From: Pseudomonas sp. LP_7_YM
GTDB lineage: Bacteria; Pseudomonadota; Gammaproteobacteria; Pseudomonadales; Pseudomonadaceae
Length of the DNA: 64,000 nucleotides
Reading direction: 5' to 3'
Assembly: GCF_004364435.1 (NCBI RefSeq)
Contig: NZ_SOCT01000008.1
Location: forward strand, 113,047 to 177,046
The position numbers were made by a program, and so were the translations under genes. The number at the start of each line of letters is the position of its first letter. Position 1 is the stretch's first letter. Below, in pieces: positions 56,751-64,000 of the stretch. The notes beneath the pieces were generated by a model. That model was given only the letters and a program-made list of their open reading frames with translations. It ran no database searches and had not been told where the DNA came from.

Positions 56751-57072
56751 GCGTTTCCCGGCCATCGCTGATCACTTACTGCTGATCGAGCGCGAGTTGC
56801 GTGTTCTGGACTGGTGGACAGACATGCCGCCCAGCGACGAGGCTCTGGCGAGCCGCGAGCCGTTTTGCGTCGATACGCTGGATTTCGATCAATGGCTGCA
56901 ATGGATATTTCTGCCCCGAATGAAAACCATCCTGGAGCAGGACCTGGCGCTGCCCAATGCGTCGGGGATCCTTGAAATGGCGCAGATGGTATATGCCAAT
57001 CGTGCCCGTGAGACGCGCCATCTGCAGGAGCTGCTGGCGCAGTTTGACCGCCTGATCACTGAGTCAAACTGA
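56743..57072 (+). CDS. YqcC family protein
   Basis: 109 residues. LIERELRVLDWWTDMPPSDEAL and DFDQWLQWIFLPRMK are typical of the YqcC/DUF446 family, small helical proteins of unknown function. ATG at 56743 overlaps the preceding stop by 8 bases. Confidence 0.88.
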   Translation: MDKRFPAIADHLLLIERELRVLDWWTDMPPSDEALASREPFCVDTLDFDQWLQWIFLPRMKTILEQDLALPNASGILEMAQMVYANRARETRHLQELLAQFDRLITESN

Positions 57073-57075
57073 CCT

Positions 57076-57501
57076 TTAGTTGCAGGTATCGTCGAGGGAT
57101 TTCTTGACCTGGGCGATACGTGCCTGACGCTCTGGCTCAGTAAAACGCCTGAACTCCCCGTTCACCTCCTGACGCACGCGAGGGTTGTTCTGCAATTGCG
57201 CAAGGTTGGTGCGTTGGGTTGCGCAGTAGTCCTTGCGCTTTGCTTCCTGGGCCGCTACCTGCCTCCTCACTTTGGCGTCGACATCCAGTTGTTCTTGCGC
57301 CGACTCCGGTCGTGAATGTGCCGAAGGCGGCGGGGCGACTGGCTTTTGCGTATCCAGCTCCTGCGCGGGCTGTCCGGCTGGCGGCTGCGCGTCGAAATGG
57401 GTAACGCCCTGTGCATCGACCCATTTATAGATCTGTGCGGCTTGAGCCGTCGCAGAGCCTGATGCCAGCGTCAGGGTGGCGGCGAGAATCATCCAGCGCA
57501 T
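57076..57501 (-). CDS. DUF4124 periplasmic protein
   Basis: 141 residues with a signal peptide (cleavage near AQA-AQ). The DUF4124 core is IYKWVDAQGVTHFDAQPPAG. A charged, proline-rich linker and a helical tail follow, with two late cysteines. Function unknown. It converges with yqcC. Confidence 0.88.
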   Translation of the reverse strand: MRWMILAATLTLASGSATAQAAQIYKWVDAQGVTHFDAQPPAGQPAQELDTQKPVAPPPSAHSRPESAQEQLDVDAKVRRQVAAQEAKRKDYCATQRTNLAQLQNNPRVRQEVNGEFRRFTEPERQARIAQVKKSLDDTCN

Positions 57502-57911
57502 ATGGCTTCCTTCACGTCGTGTGTTGTTCGGGTGAAACCTATCACAGGCGTGCTTGAACGACCTCATTGGGTGCTTTTTCGTGGCCGGTGGGTAGAAGAA
57601 AGCGCATCGATGACTTGACTTGCGGGGGGCGAATCAGAACAATCCAAAGCTCGCTGTAGAGGGACTGCCAGAAGCAGACCGTCTCGGTAGATCATGAGGC
57701 GCACATCCGCGCCGACCTGTTACACCCGCAACGCGTTACCTCGCGCTGGGTGGGATGACCCCGAAACACTTAGGGGAGCTCCCAATACTTGCTCAGTCAG
57801 TGCTGACGTAGTCGGCGACCACCGTCGCTCATGCTCTGCTGGCAGTAAACCTATCAAGACCCGTCTTCTCGTTAGTGTGGACGGTATTCTGGCGTTTTAG
57901 AGGTGAACAAC
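57502..57911 (+). promoter_or_regulatory. Divergent region and long leader of ilvI
   Basis: About 410 bases between the DUF4124 gene and ilvI with no convincing gene; a 68-residue frame ending at 57900 is unlike a protein. Several short inverted repeats are visible (GGGAGCTCCC near 57775, GTCAGTGCTGAC near 57797). It should carry the ilvIHC promoter and possibly leader control, but no Ile/Val/Leu-rich leader peptide was found. Confidence 0.4.
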
Positions 57912-59636
57912 GTGGAGCTTTTATCTGGCGCTGAAATGGTCGTCCGCTTTTTGCGCGACGAAGGCGTAGAGCATATCTATGGGTACCCCGGCGGTGCCCT
58001 CCTGCATATTTATGACGCGCTGTTCAAAGAACCGGCTGTGAGCCACATCCTCGTTCGTCACGAACAGGCTGCCACTCATATGGCTGACGGTTATGCCCGC
58101 GCCACCGGCAAGGCGGGTGTGGTGCTGGTGACTTCCGGTCCAGGTGCTACCAATGCCATCACCGGTATCGCAACTGCCTATATGGACTCCATTCCGATGG
58201 TCGTTCTGTCGGGCCAGGTCGCGAGCACTATGGTCGGTACCGACGCGTTTCAAGAGACCGACATGATCGGGATCTCCCGGCCAATCGTGAAGCACAGTTT
58301 CATGATCAAGCATCCGTCGGAAATCCCGGAAGTGTTGAAGAAAGCCTTCTACCTGGCGCAGTCCGGTCGTCCAGGCCCGGTTGTGGTCGACATCCCGAAA
58401 GACATGACCAACCCGGCGGAGAAGTTTGAGTACGTCTTCCCGAAGAAAGCCAAGCTGCGTTCCTACAGTCCGGCTGTCCGTGGTCACTCCGGGCAGATCC
58501 GCAAGGCTGTGGAGATGTTCGTGGCAGGCAAACGCCCGGTCATTTACGCCGGTGGTGGCGTGGTCATGGGCAACGGTTCCGCGTCACTGACCGAACTGGC
58601 TCAGCTGTTGAACGCGCCGGTCACCAATACCCTGATGGGCCTTGGCGCCTATCCGGGTACTGATCGTCAATTCGTCGGTATGCTCGGCATGCACGGCAGC
58701 TATACCGCCAATTTGGCGATGCACCATGCCGACGTGATTCTGGCTGTGGGCGCGCGCTTCGATGACCGCGTCATCAATGGCCCGTCGCGTTTCTGCCCGG
58801 GCGCCAAGATCATCCATATCGATATCGACCCCGCTTCGATCTCCAAGACCATCAAGGCCGACGTGCCGATTGTAGGTCCTGTGGAGAGCGTGCTGACCGA
58901 AATGGTTGCCACCCTCAAGGAAATCGGCGAGACCCCCGACAAGGACTCGGTTGCGACCTGGTGGAAGCAGATCGAGGAGTGGCGCGCGGGCGGTGACCTG
59001 TTCCCGTACAACCGTGGCGACGGTAGCGTCATCAAGCCGCAGACCGTGATCGAGACCCTGTGCGAAGTCACCAAAGGGGATGCCTACGTTTCGTCCGACG
59101 TCGGTCAGCACCAGATGTTCGCGGCGCAGTACTACCGCTTCAACAAGCCTAATCGGTGGATCAACTCCGGCGGCCTGGGCACCATGGGTTTTGGCCTTCC
59201 CGCCGCGATGGGTGTTGCGCTGAGCTTCCCGGATGCGCAGGTTGCCTGCGTGACCGGTGAGGGCAGCATCCAGATGAACATTCAGGAATTGTCGACCTGC
59301 CTGCAATACAACCTGCCGGTGAAGATCATCCTGCTCAACAACGGTGTGCTGGGCATGGTCCGTCAGTGGCAGGACATGAGCTACAGCGGCCGTCACTCGC
59401 ACTCCTACATGGAGTCGCTGCCTGACTTCGTGAAGCTGGTTGAGGCCTATGGTCACGTCGGTATGAAGATCACCGATCTGAAAGACTTGAAGCCGAAGAT
59501 GGAAGAAGCGTTCGCTATGAAGGATCGCCTGGTGTTCCTCGATATCCAGGTCGACGTCAGCGAGCATGTCTATCCGATGCAGATCAGAGACGGCTCGATG
59601 CGCGATATGTGGCTGAGCAAGACGGAGCGGACTTAA
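57912..59636 (+). CDS. ilvI: Acetolactate synthase, large subunit
   Basis: 574 residues. First common step of valine, leucine and isoleucine synthesis. GYPGGALLHIYDAL contains the substrate/ThDP glutamate region nearby (VRHEQAATHMADGYARATG), and TGEGSIQMNIQELSTC is the ThDP-Mg site. GTG at 57912 is preferred to GTG at 57903 because AGAGGTG then sits at ribosome-site distance. Confidence 0.95.
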   Translation: MELLSGAEMVVRFLRDEGVEHIYGYPGGALLHIYDALFKEPAVSHILVRHEQAATHMADGYARATGKAGVVLVTSGPGATNAITGIATAYMDSIPMVVLSGQVASTMVGTDAFQETDMIGISRPIVKHSFMIKHPSEIPEVLKKAFYLAQSGRPGPVVVDIPKDMTNPAEKFEYVFPKKAKLRSYSPAVRGHSGQIRKAVEMFVAGKRPVIYAGGGVVMGNGSASLTELAQLLNAPVTNTLMGLGAYPGTDRQFVGMLGMHGSYTANLAMHHADVILAVGARFDDRVINGPSRFCPGAKIIHIDIDPASISKTIKADVPIVGPVESVLTEMVATLKEIGETPDKDSVATWWKQIEEWRAGGDLFPYNRGDGSVIKPQTVIETLCEVTKGDAYVSSDVGQHQMFAAQYYRFNKPNRWINSGGLGTMGFGLPAAMGVALSFPDAQVACVTGEGSIQMNIQELSTCLQYNLPVKIILLNNGVLGMVRQWQDMSYSGRHSHSYMESLPDFVKLVEAYGHVGMKITDLKDLKPKMEEAFAMKDRLVFLDIQVDVSEHVYPMQIRDGSMRDMWLSKTERT

Positions 59637-59638
59637 TC

Positions 59639-60130
59639 ATGCGGCATATCATTTCGCTATTGCTGGAAAACGAACCGGGTGCGTTGTCTCGCGTTGTTGG
59701 CCTTTTTTCGCAGCGCAACTACAACATCGAAAGCCTGACTGTGGCGCCGACCGAAGACCCGACCCTGTCGCGTCTGACGCTGACCACTGTCGGTCATGAT
59801 GAGGTGATCGAGCAGATCACCAAGAACCTCAATAAGCTGGTCGAAGTGGTCAAGCTGGTCGATCTGTCGGAAAGCGCCCACATCGAGCGCGAGCTGATGC
59901 TGATCAAGGTCAAGGCCACTGGCGCCCAGCGCGCCGAGATCAAGCGCACCACGGACATCTTCCGCGGCCAGATCGTTGATGTGACCAGCAGTGTCTACAC
60001 CGTGCAGTTGACAGGGACAAGCGACAAACTGGACAGCTTCATCCAGGCAATTGGCACTACCGCCATCCTTGAAACCGTACGCAGCGGCGTTACGGGCATT
60101 GCCCGCGGCGACAAAGTGCTGAGCATCTAA
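59639..60130 (+). CDS. ilvH: Acetolactate synthase, regulatory subunit
   Basis: 163 residues with an N-terminal ACT domain (ISLLLENEPGALSRVVGLFS, RNYNIESLTVAPTEDP) that binds valine for feedback. The ATG at 59639 is 2 bases after the ilvI stop. Confidence 0.96.
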   Translation: MRHIISLLLENEPGALSRVVGLFSQRNYNIESLTVAPTEDPTLSRLTLTTVGHDEVIEQITKNLNKLVEVVKLVDLSESAHIERELMLIKVKATGAQRAEIKRTTDIFRGQIVDVTSSVYTVQLTGTSDKLDSFIQAIGTTAILETVRSGVTGIARGDKVLSI

Positions 60131-60182
60131 CCTACTTATATTTAGCGAATGGCCCAGAAGGCCAAGATAACAGGGGAATTTC

Positions 60183-61199
60183 ATGAAAGTTTATTACGAC
60201 AAAGACTGCGACCTTTCGATCATCCAGGGCAAGAAAGTAGCCATCATCGGTTACGGCTCCCAAGGCCACGCCCAAGCGTGCAACCTGAAAGACTCCGGCG
60301 TTGATGTCACCGTTGGCCTGCGTAAAGGTTCGGCGACTGTCGCCAAGGCCGAGGCCCACGGCCTGAAAGTGACCGACGTTGCTTCCGCCGTTGCCGCTGC
60401 CGACCTGGTCATGATCCTGACCCCGGACGAATTCCAGGCGCAGCTGTATAAGAACGAAATCGAGCCGAACATCAAGCAAGGCGCTACTCTGGCCTTCTCC
60501 CACGGCTTCGCGATCCACTACAACCAGGTCGTGCCTCGCGCGGACCTGGACGTGATCATGATCGCGCCAAAAGCGCCAGGCCACACCGTACGTACCGAAT
60601 TCGTCAAGGGCGGCGGTATCCCTGACCTGATCGCCATCTACCAGGACGCCTCAGGCAACGCCAAGAACGTTGCTCTGTCCTACGCTTCTGGCGTTGGCGG
60701 CGGTCGTACCGGCATCATCGAAACCACGTTCAAGGACGAAACCGAAACCGACCTGTTCGGCGAGCAAGCCGTACTGTGCGGGGGTACCGTCGAACTGGTC
60801 AAGGCCGGTTTCGATACCCTGGTTGAAGCGGGCTACGCGCCGGAAATGGCCTACTTCGAGTGCCTGCACGAACTGAAGCTGATCGTTGACCTCATGTACG
60901 AAGGCGGTATCGCCAACATGAACTACTCGATCTCCAACAACGCCGAATACGGCGAATACGTGACCGGCCCTGAGGTTATCAACGCCGAATCCCGTCAGGC
61001 CATGCGCAACGCGCTCAAGCGCATTCAGGACGGCGAGTACGCGAAGATGTTCATCGCTGAAGGTGCCAGCAACTATCCGTCAATGACTGCCAAGCGTCGT
61101 AACAACAAGGCTCACGGCATTGAAATCATCGGTGAGCAACTGCGTTCGATGATGCCTTGGATCGCGAAGAACAAAATCGTCGACCAAGCCAAGAACTAA
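60183..61199 (+). CDS. ilvC: Ketol-acid reductoisomerase
   Basis: 338 residues, class I. IIGYGSQGHAQACNLKDSG is the NADP motif; APKAPGHTVR, and the acidic metal site in ETTFKDETETDLFGEQ are present. AGGGGA precedes the ATG. Completes the ilvIHC unit. Confidence 0.97.
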   Translation: MKVYYDKDCDLSIIQGKKVAIIGYGSQGHAQACNLKDSGVDVTVGLRKGSATVAKAEAHGLKVTDVASAVAAADLVMILTPDEFQAQLYKNEIEPNIKQGATLAFSHGFAIHYNQVVPRADLDVIMIAPKAPGHTVRTEFVKGGGIPDLIAIYQDASGNAKNVALSYASGVGGGRTGIIETTFKDETETDLFGEQAVLCGGTVELVKAGFDTLVEAGYAPEMAYFECLHELKLIVDLMYEGGIANMNYSISNNAEYGEYVTGPEVINAESRQAMRNALKRIQDGEYAKMFIAEGASNYPSMTAKRRNNKAHGIEIIGEQLRSMMPWIAKNKIVDQAKN

Positions 61200-61225
61200 G
61201 CTTCTGAAGCGGGTTCCGGTTTATG

Positions 61226-61256
61226 AAAAAGCGCGGCCTTCGGGTCGCGTTTTTTT
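61226..61256 (+). terminator. Terminator after ilvC
   Basis: Stem CGCGGCC/GGTCGCG with a TTCG loop, preceded by A5 and followed by T7. Confidence 0.88.
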
Positions 61257-61351
61257 GTTCTGGGGGCTCATCTGGTATAAAGCTGCATCGCTTGCTGGCG
61301 CGATGTCGCCGCGAGCACTTGTCGAAAATTCATAGCTGCAAGGTATTGTCC

Positions 61352-62200
61352 ATGAGCGAACGTCCCGAAGAGCCGAGCAAGGCTTCTGACGCCGAAAGCC
61401 TGCTACCGATCGATGAACATATAGAAGACGGCCATGATGCTGAAGGGCGCCAGGTCAGGCATCGCGGCATCTATCTGCTACCCAACCTGTTCACCACCGC
61501 GAATCTGTTTGCCGGTTTCTACGCCATCATCAGCGCGATGAGTGCTCAGAGCGCCATGAGTGCTGGTGATCAGGCGGGAGCGAGCAAGTACTTCGCTTTC
61601 GCGGCCATCGCTATTTTCGTGGCCATGGTTCTCGATGGTCTGGATGGACGCGTTGCGCGCATGACCAATACGCAGAGCGCGTTTGGTGCTGAGTACGATT
61701 CCCTGTCGGACATGGTGGCCTTCGGTGTGGCTCCCGCGCTGCTGGCGTTCGGTTGGGCGCTGGGTGACATGGGCAAGGTGGGCTGGATGGTCGCCTTCAT
61801 CTATGTGGCAGGCGCAGCGCTGCGTCTGGCACGTTTCAACACTCAGGTGGGCAAGGCTGACAAACGTTACTTCATCGGTCTGGCAAGTCCGGCAGCGGCG
61901 GGTGTCGTAGCCGGAACCGTGTGGGCGTTCAGCGATTACGGCATCCAGGGTTCCAGGCTGTCGTTTCTGGTAGCACTTCTGGTAGCGGCTGCGGGAATGC
62001 TGATGGTCAGCAATATCAAGTACAACAGCTTCAAGGAGCTGGACCTGAAGGGGCGTGTGCCTTTCGTTGCCATTCTGGCAGTCGTGCTGGTGTTCGCTGT
62101 GGTGTTTAGCGATCCGCCGCGCATCCTGTTGCTGATTTTCCTTGGCTACGCCGCGTCGGGTCCTGTGCAGTATCTGTTGCGACTTCGTCGTCACAAATAG
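61352..62200 (+). CDS. pssA: CDP-diacylglycerol-serine O-phosphatidyltransferase
   Basis: 282-residue integral membrane enzyme making phosphatidylserine. The CDP-alcohol motif is complete: DGLDGRVARMTNTQSAFGAE then YDSLSD. About seven to eight hydrophobic segments. The ATG at 61352 is preferred to the frame's earlier start; the first 45 residues are acidic and cytoplasmic. Confidence 0.93.
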   Translation: MSERPEEPSKASDAESLLPIDEHIEDGHDAEGRQVRHRGIYLLPNLFTTANLFAGFYAIISAMSAQSAMSAGDQAGASKYFAFAAIAIFVAMVLDGLDGRVARMTNTQSAFGAEYDSLSDMVAFGVAPALLAFGWALGDMGKVGWMVAFIYVAGAALRLARFNTQVGKADKRYFIGLASPAAAGVVAGTVWAFSDYGIQGSRLSFLVALLVAAAGMLMVSNIKYNSFKELDLKGRVPFVAILAVVLVFAVVFSDPPRILLLIFLGYAASGPVQYLLRLRRHK

Positions 62201-62271
62201 TCCCAGAGATTCATTTCCCCCCATACTCCACAGTCTATAAGGTGCATCCATCTGCCGACTGTGGAGTGACC

Positions 62272-63285
62272 ATGCTCATCAAGATCCCAGCCGCATCCGC
62301 CTGTAATGAGTCGGATGTCACGCCTGAAGCCATTTATCTCTCACGCCGATCCCTTTTGGGCGCGTCTATGGCAGGAGTCGCGCTAAGTGCTCTGCCCAAC
62401 TGGGCGCGAGCCGCCGATCCTTCGCACTACGACGGGGTCGAGGCTGGGAATGCGCCGGCCTGGTTCAAAGAAAAGCTTCCTTCAGCCGAGTGGGGGGCAG
62501 TGACCGTCGAGGGTGAAGCCATAACGCCTTTCAAGGACGCTACCCACTACAACAACTTCTACGAGTTCGGCACTGATAAGGGCGATCCGGCGCAAAATGC
62601 CGGCTCGCTGAAAACCGAGCCATGGACCGTGGTCATCGATGGTGAGGTGGGCAAGCCCGGTCGCTATGCACTCGAAGACTTCATGAAGCCCTACCGGCTT
62701 GAAGAGCGGATCTACCGTTTGCGTTGTGTCGAGGCGTGGTCGATGGTAATCCCGTGGATGGGCTTCCCGATTTCCGAACTGCTCAGGCAAGTCGAGCCGA
62801 CGGCAAACGCCAAATACATCCGATTCGAAACGCTGCAGGATCCAAAGACGATGCCAGGGCAACGCTCTGGTTTTGCGCTGATCGATTGGCCATATGTTGA
62901 AGGCCTGCGGCTGGATGAGGCGATGAATCCTTTGGCGATCCTGGCAGTAGGCATGTACGGCCGCGAGTTACCTAGCCAGAACGGCGCGCCTTTGCGGCTG
63001 GTTGTCCCTTGGAAGTACGGGTTCAAGAGTGTGAAGTCGATTGTGCGCATCAGTCTGGTCAGTGAGCAGCCAAAGACGACATGGCAAAGCATCGCGGCTA
63101 ATGAATATGGCTTCTATGCCAACGTAAACCCTACGGTTGATCACCCGCGCTGGACTCAGGCCCGGGAGCGTCGTCTGCCAAGCGGATTGTTCAGCCCCAA
63201 TATCCGGTCAACGGAAATGTTCAACGGGTACGGGGAGCAGGTCGCTTCTCTCTATTCGGGTATGGATCTGCGGAAGAACTATTGA
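62272..63285 (+). CDS. msrP: Methionine sulfoxide reductase catalytic subunit
   Basis: 337-residue molybdopterin enzyme that repairs oxidised methionine in periplasmic proteins. Tat signal SRRSLLGASMAG; YRLRCVEAWSMVIPWMGFP contains the molybdenum-binding cysteine; SGFALIDWPYVEGLRLDEAM is conserved. Overlaps msrQ by one base (TGATG). Confidence 0.95.
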   Translation: MLIKIPAASACNESDVTPEAIYLSRRSLLGASMAGVALSALPNWARAADPSHYDGVEAGNAPAWFKEKLPSAEWGAVTVEGEAITPFKDATHYNNFYEFGTDKGDPAQNAGSLKTEPWTVVIDGEVGKPGRYALEDFMKPYRLEERIYRLRCVEAWSMVIPWMGFPISELLRQVEPTANAKYIRFETLQDPKTMPGQRSGFALIDWPYVEGLRLDEAMNPLAILAVGMYGRELPSQNGAPLRLVVPWKYGFKSVKSIVRISLVSEQPKTTWQSIAANEYGFYANVNPTVDHPRWTQARERRLPSGLFSPNIRSTEMFNGYGEQVASLYSGMDLRKNY

Positions 63286-63905
63286 TGCGTTATCTGCTTT
63301 GGCGTCTGGCCGTCTTCAGCGCGGTATGCGTTCCCCCGGTCATCTGGTTGTATCAGGCGTGGGTGCTCGATCTGGGGCCTGATCCCGGGAAAGTTCTGGT
63401 CGACCGGTTTGGGCTGGGCACGCTTGTGCTGTTGTTGATCACTTTGACGCTGACCCCGCTGCAGCGGATCAGCGGTTGGACAGGGTGGCTGCGCGTTCGG
63501 CGTCAGCTTGGTCTGTGGTGCTTTACCTATGCGCTGCTGCACATGCTGGGGTATGGCTTCTTTATTCTCGGGTTCGACTGGGCTCAGTTGGGGGTCGAGT
63601 TGGTCAAGCGTCCTTATATCATCGTCGGCAGCTTCGCGTTCTGCTGTCTATTGACATTGGCGGTTACCTCCAATCGTTATAGCCAGCGTCGATTGGGTGC
63701 CGGATGGAAGAAGCTGCATCGCCTGAGCTATCTCATTCTGGGGCTTGGTTTACTGCATATGCTGTGGATCGTCAGGGCCGACCTTAAAGAATGGGCTGTC
63801 TATGCAGCGATGGGCGCTTTTCTGTTGATCCTGAGAATCCCTGTGCTTGCGAGACGAATCCCGCGTCGGATGGGTAAAAGAGCATCGGCTGTAACAAAAG
63901 CTTAA
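63285..63905 (+). CDS. msrQ: Haem-binding membrane subunit MsrQ
   Basis: 206-residue membrane protein of the ferric-reductase-like family with six hydrophobic segments. FTYALLHMLGYGFF and KLHRLSYLILGLGLLHML hold the histidines that bind haem. Carries electrons from the quinone pool or flavin reductase to MsrP. ATG 63285 is preferred to TTG 63282. Confidence 0.94.
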   Translation: MRYLLWRLAVFSAVCVPPVIWLYQAWVLDLGPDPGKVLVDRFGLGTLVLLLITLTLTPLQRISGWTGWLRVRRQLGLWCFTYALLHMLGYGFFILGFDWAQLGVELVKRPYIIVGSFAFCCLLTLAVTSNRYSQRRLGAGWKKLHRLSYLILGLGLLHMLWIVRADLKEWAVYAAMGAFLLILRIPVLARRIPRRMGKRASAVTKA

Positions 63906-63913
63906 ATAAGTGC

Positions 63914-63941
63914 TTGACGCCCCTCTGGATGTGTCTATAAT
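63914..63941 (+). promoter_or_regulatory. Strong rRNA-type sigma-70 promoter
   Basis: -35 TTGACG (63914-63919), 16-base spacer, -10 TATAAT (63936-63941), then a GC-rich discriminator (TCGCCCC), as in Pseudomonas rrn P1 promoters. The msrP-msrQ-rrn order matches P. aeruginosa. Bases from about 63948 to the end are transcribed leader; the 16S gene would lie outside the window. Confidence 0.85.
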
Positions 63942-64000
63942 TCGCCCCACTTCCGGCGCAGACGAAACGGAAAACTCCTTGATAATCAAAGAGTTGGACG

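Noticed and set aside
57694..57900. A 68-codon frame before ilvI as an attenuator peptide
   Set aside because: It has no run of Ile, Val or Leu codons and no ribosome site, and its composition is not protein-like.

Overview
The window looks like chromosomal DNA of a Pseudomonas species, most likely of the P. syringae group. The evidence is the run cbrX-cbrA-cbrB-crcZ-pcnB-folK-panB-panC, an hmu/phu haem transporter beside a PrrF-type small RNA, dksA-gluQ, the order ilvI-ilvH-ilvC-pssA-msrP-msrQ running into an rRNA-type promoter, and Pseudomonas-style REP palindromes. The species assignment is inference; the genus is well supported.

Region 1 (about 0-20.8 kb) is a surface polysaccharide (O-antigen) locus. 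On the + strand rfbB-rfbD-rfbA make dTDP-L-rhamnose precursors, followed by a GT2 glycosyltransferase and a small lipoprotein. A decayed IS66-family element (4.5-6.3 kb), itself split by a truncated group II intron, separates these from a long minus-strand block. Read in its own direction that block is a GT2 gene, rfbC, the ABC exporter wzm-wzt, a 1537-residue methyltransferase/kinase-like/coiled-coil/double-glycosyltransferase protein, a DUF2142 membrane protein, a membrane-anchored small protein, a DegT aminotransferase, a GtrB-like glycosyltransferase, a FdtA/FdtC-like (WxcM) fusion and a GtrA-like flippase. A coherent reading is an ABC-transporter-dependent, rhamnose-containing O-chain whose end is modified by the large protein, plus a periplasmic side-chain system that makes, flips and attaches a dTDP-3-acylamino-3,6-dideoxyhexose. 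RfbB feeds both sugars.

Region 2 (20.8-32.3 kb) begins with gene-poor DNA and a deletion-fused, frameshifted remnant of a type I secretion system. Then come a DUF2845 protein, a large DUF748 protein, an RlmI-like methyltransferase, a REPIN, the Mg2+ P-type ATPase mgtA with a possible leader ORF, another REP pair, a thiolase and a DUF2236 oxygenase-like protein.

Region 3 (32.4-47.9 kb) is core metabolism and regulation, mostly on the minus strand: pgi, a decayed panD remnant, panC, panB, folK, pcnB, the catabolite-repression RNA crcZ with its sigma-54 promoter, cbrB, cbrA, cbrX, gluQ and dksA. On the + strand follow an aminotransferase and sfsA, then a minus-strand Rieske protein.

Region 4 (47.9-64 kb) holds the haem importer hmuTUV with a Fur-like site, a PrrF iron-responsive RNA with its Fur-overlapped promoter, a TfoX C-terminal-domain protein, a pentapeptide-repeat protein, a kinase/ATPase fusion, mrcB (PBP1b), a TPR lipoprotein, a YqcC protein, a DUF4124 protein, ilvIHC, pssA, msrPQ and finally an rRNA-type promoter whose transcript runs off the window. 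No CRISPR array, tRNA or complete rRNA gene was seen.
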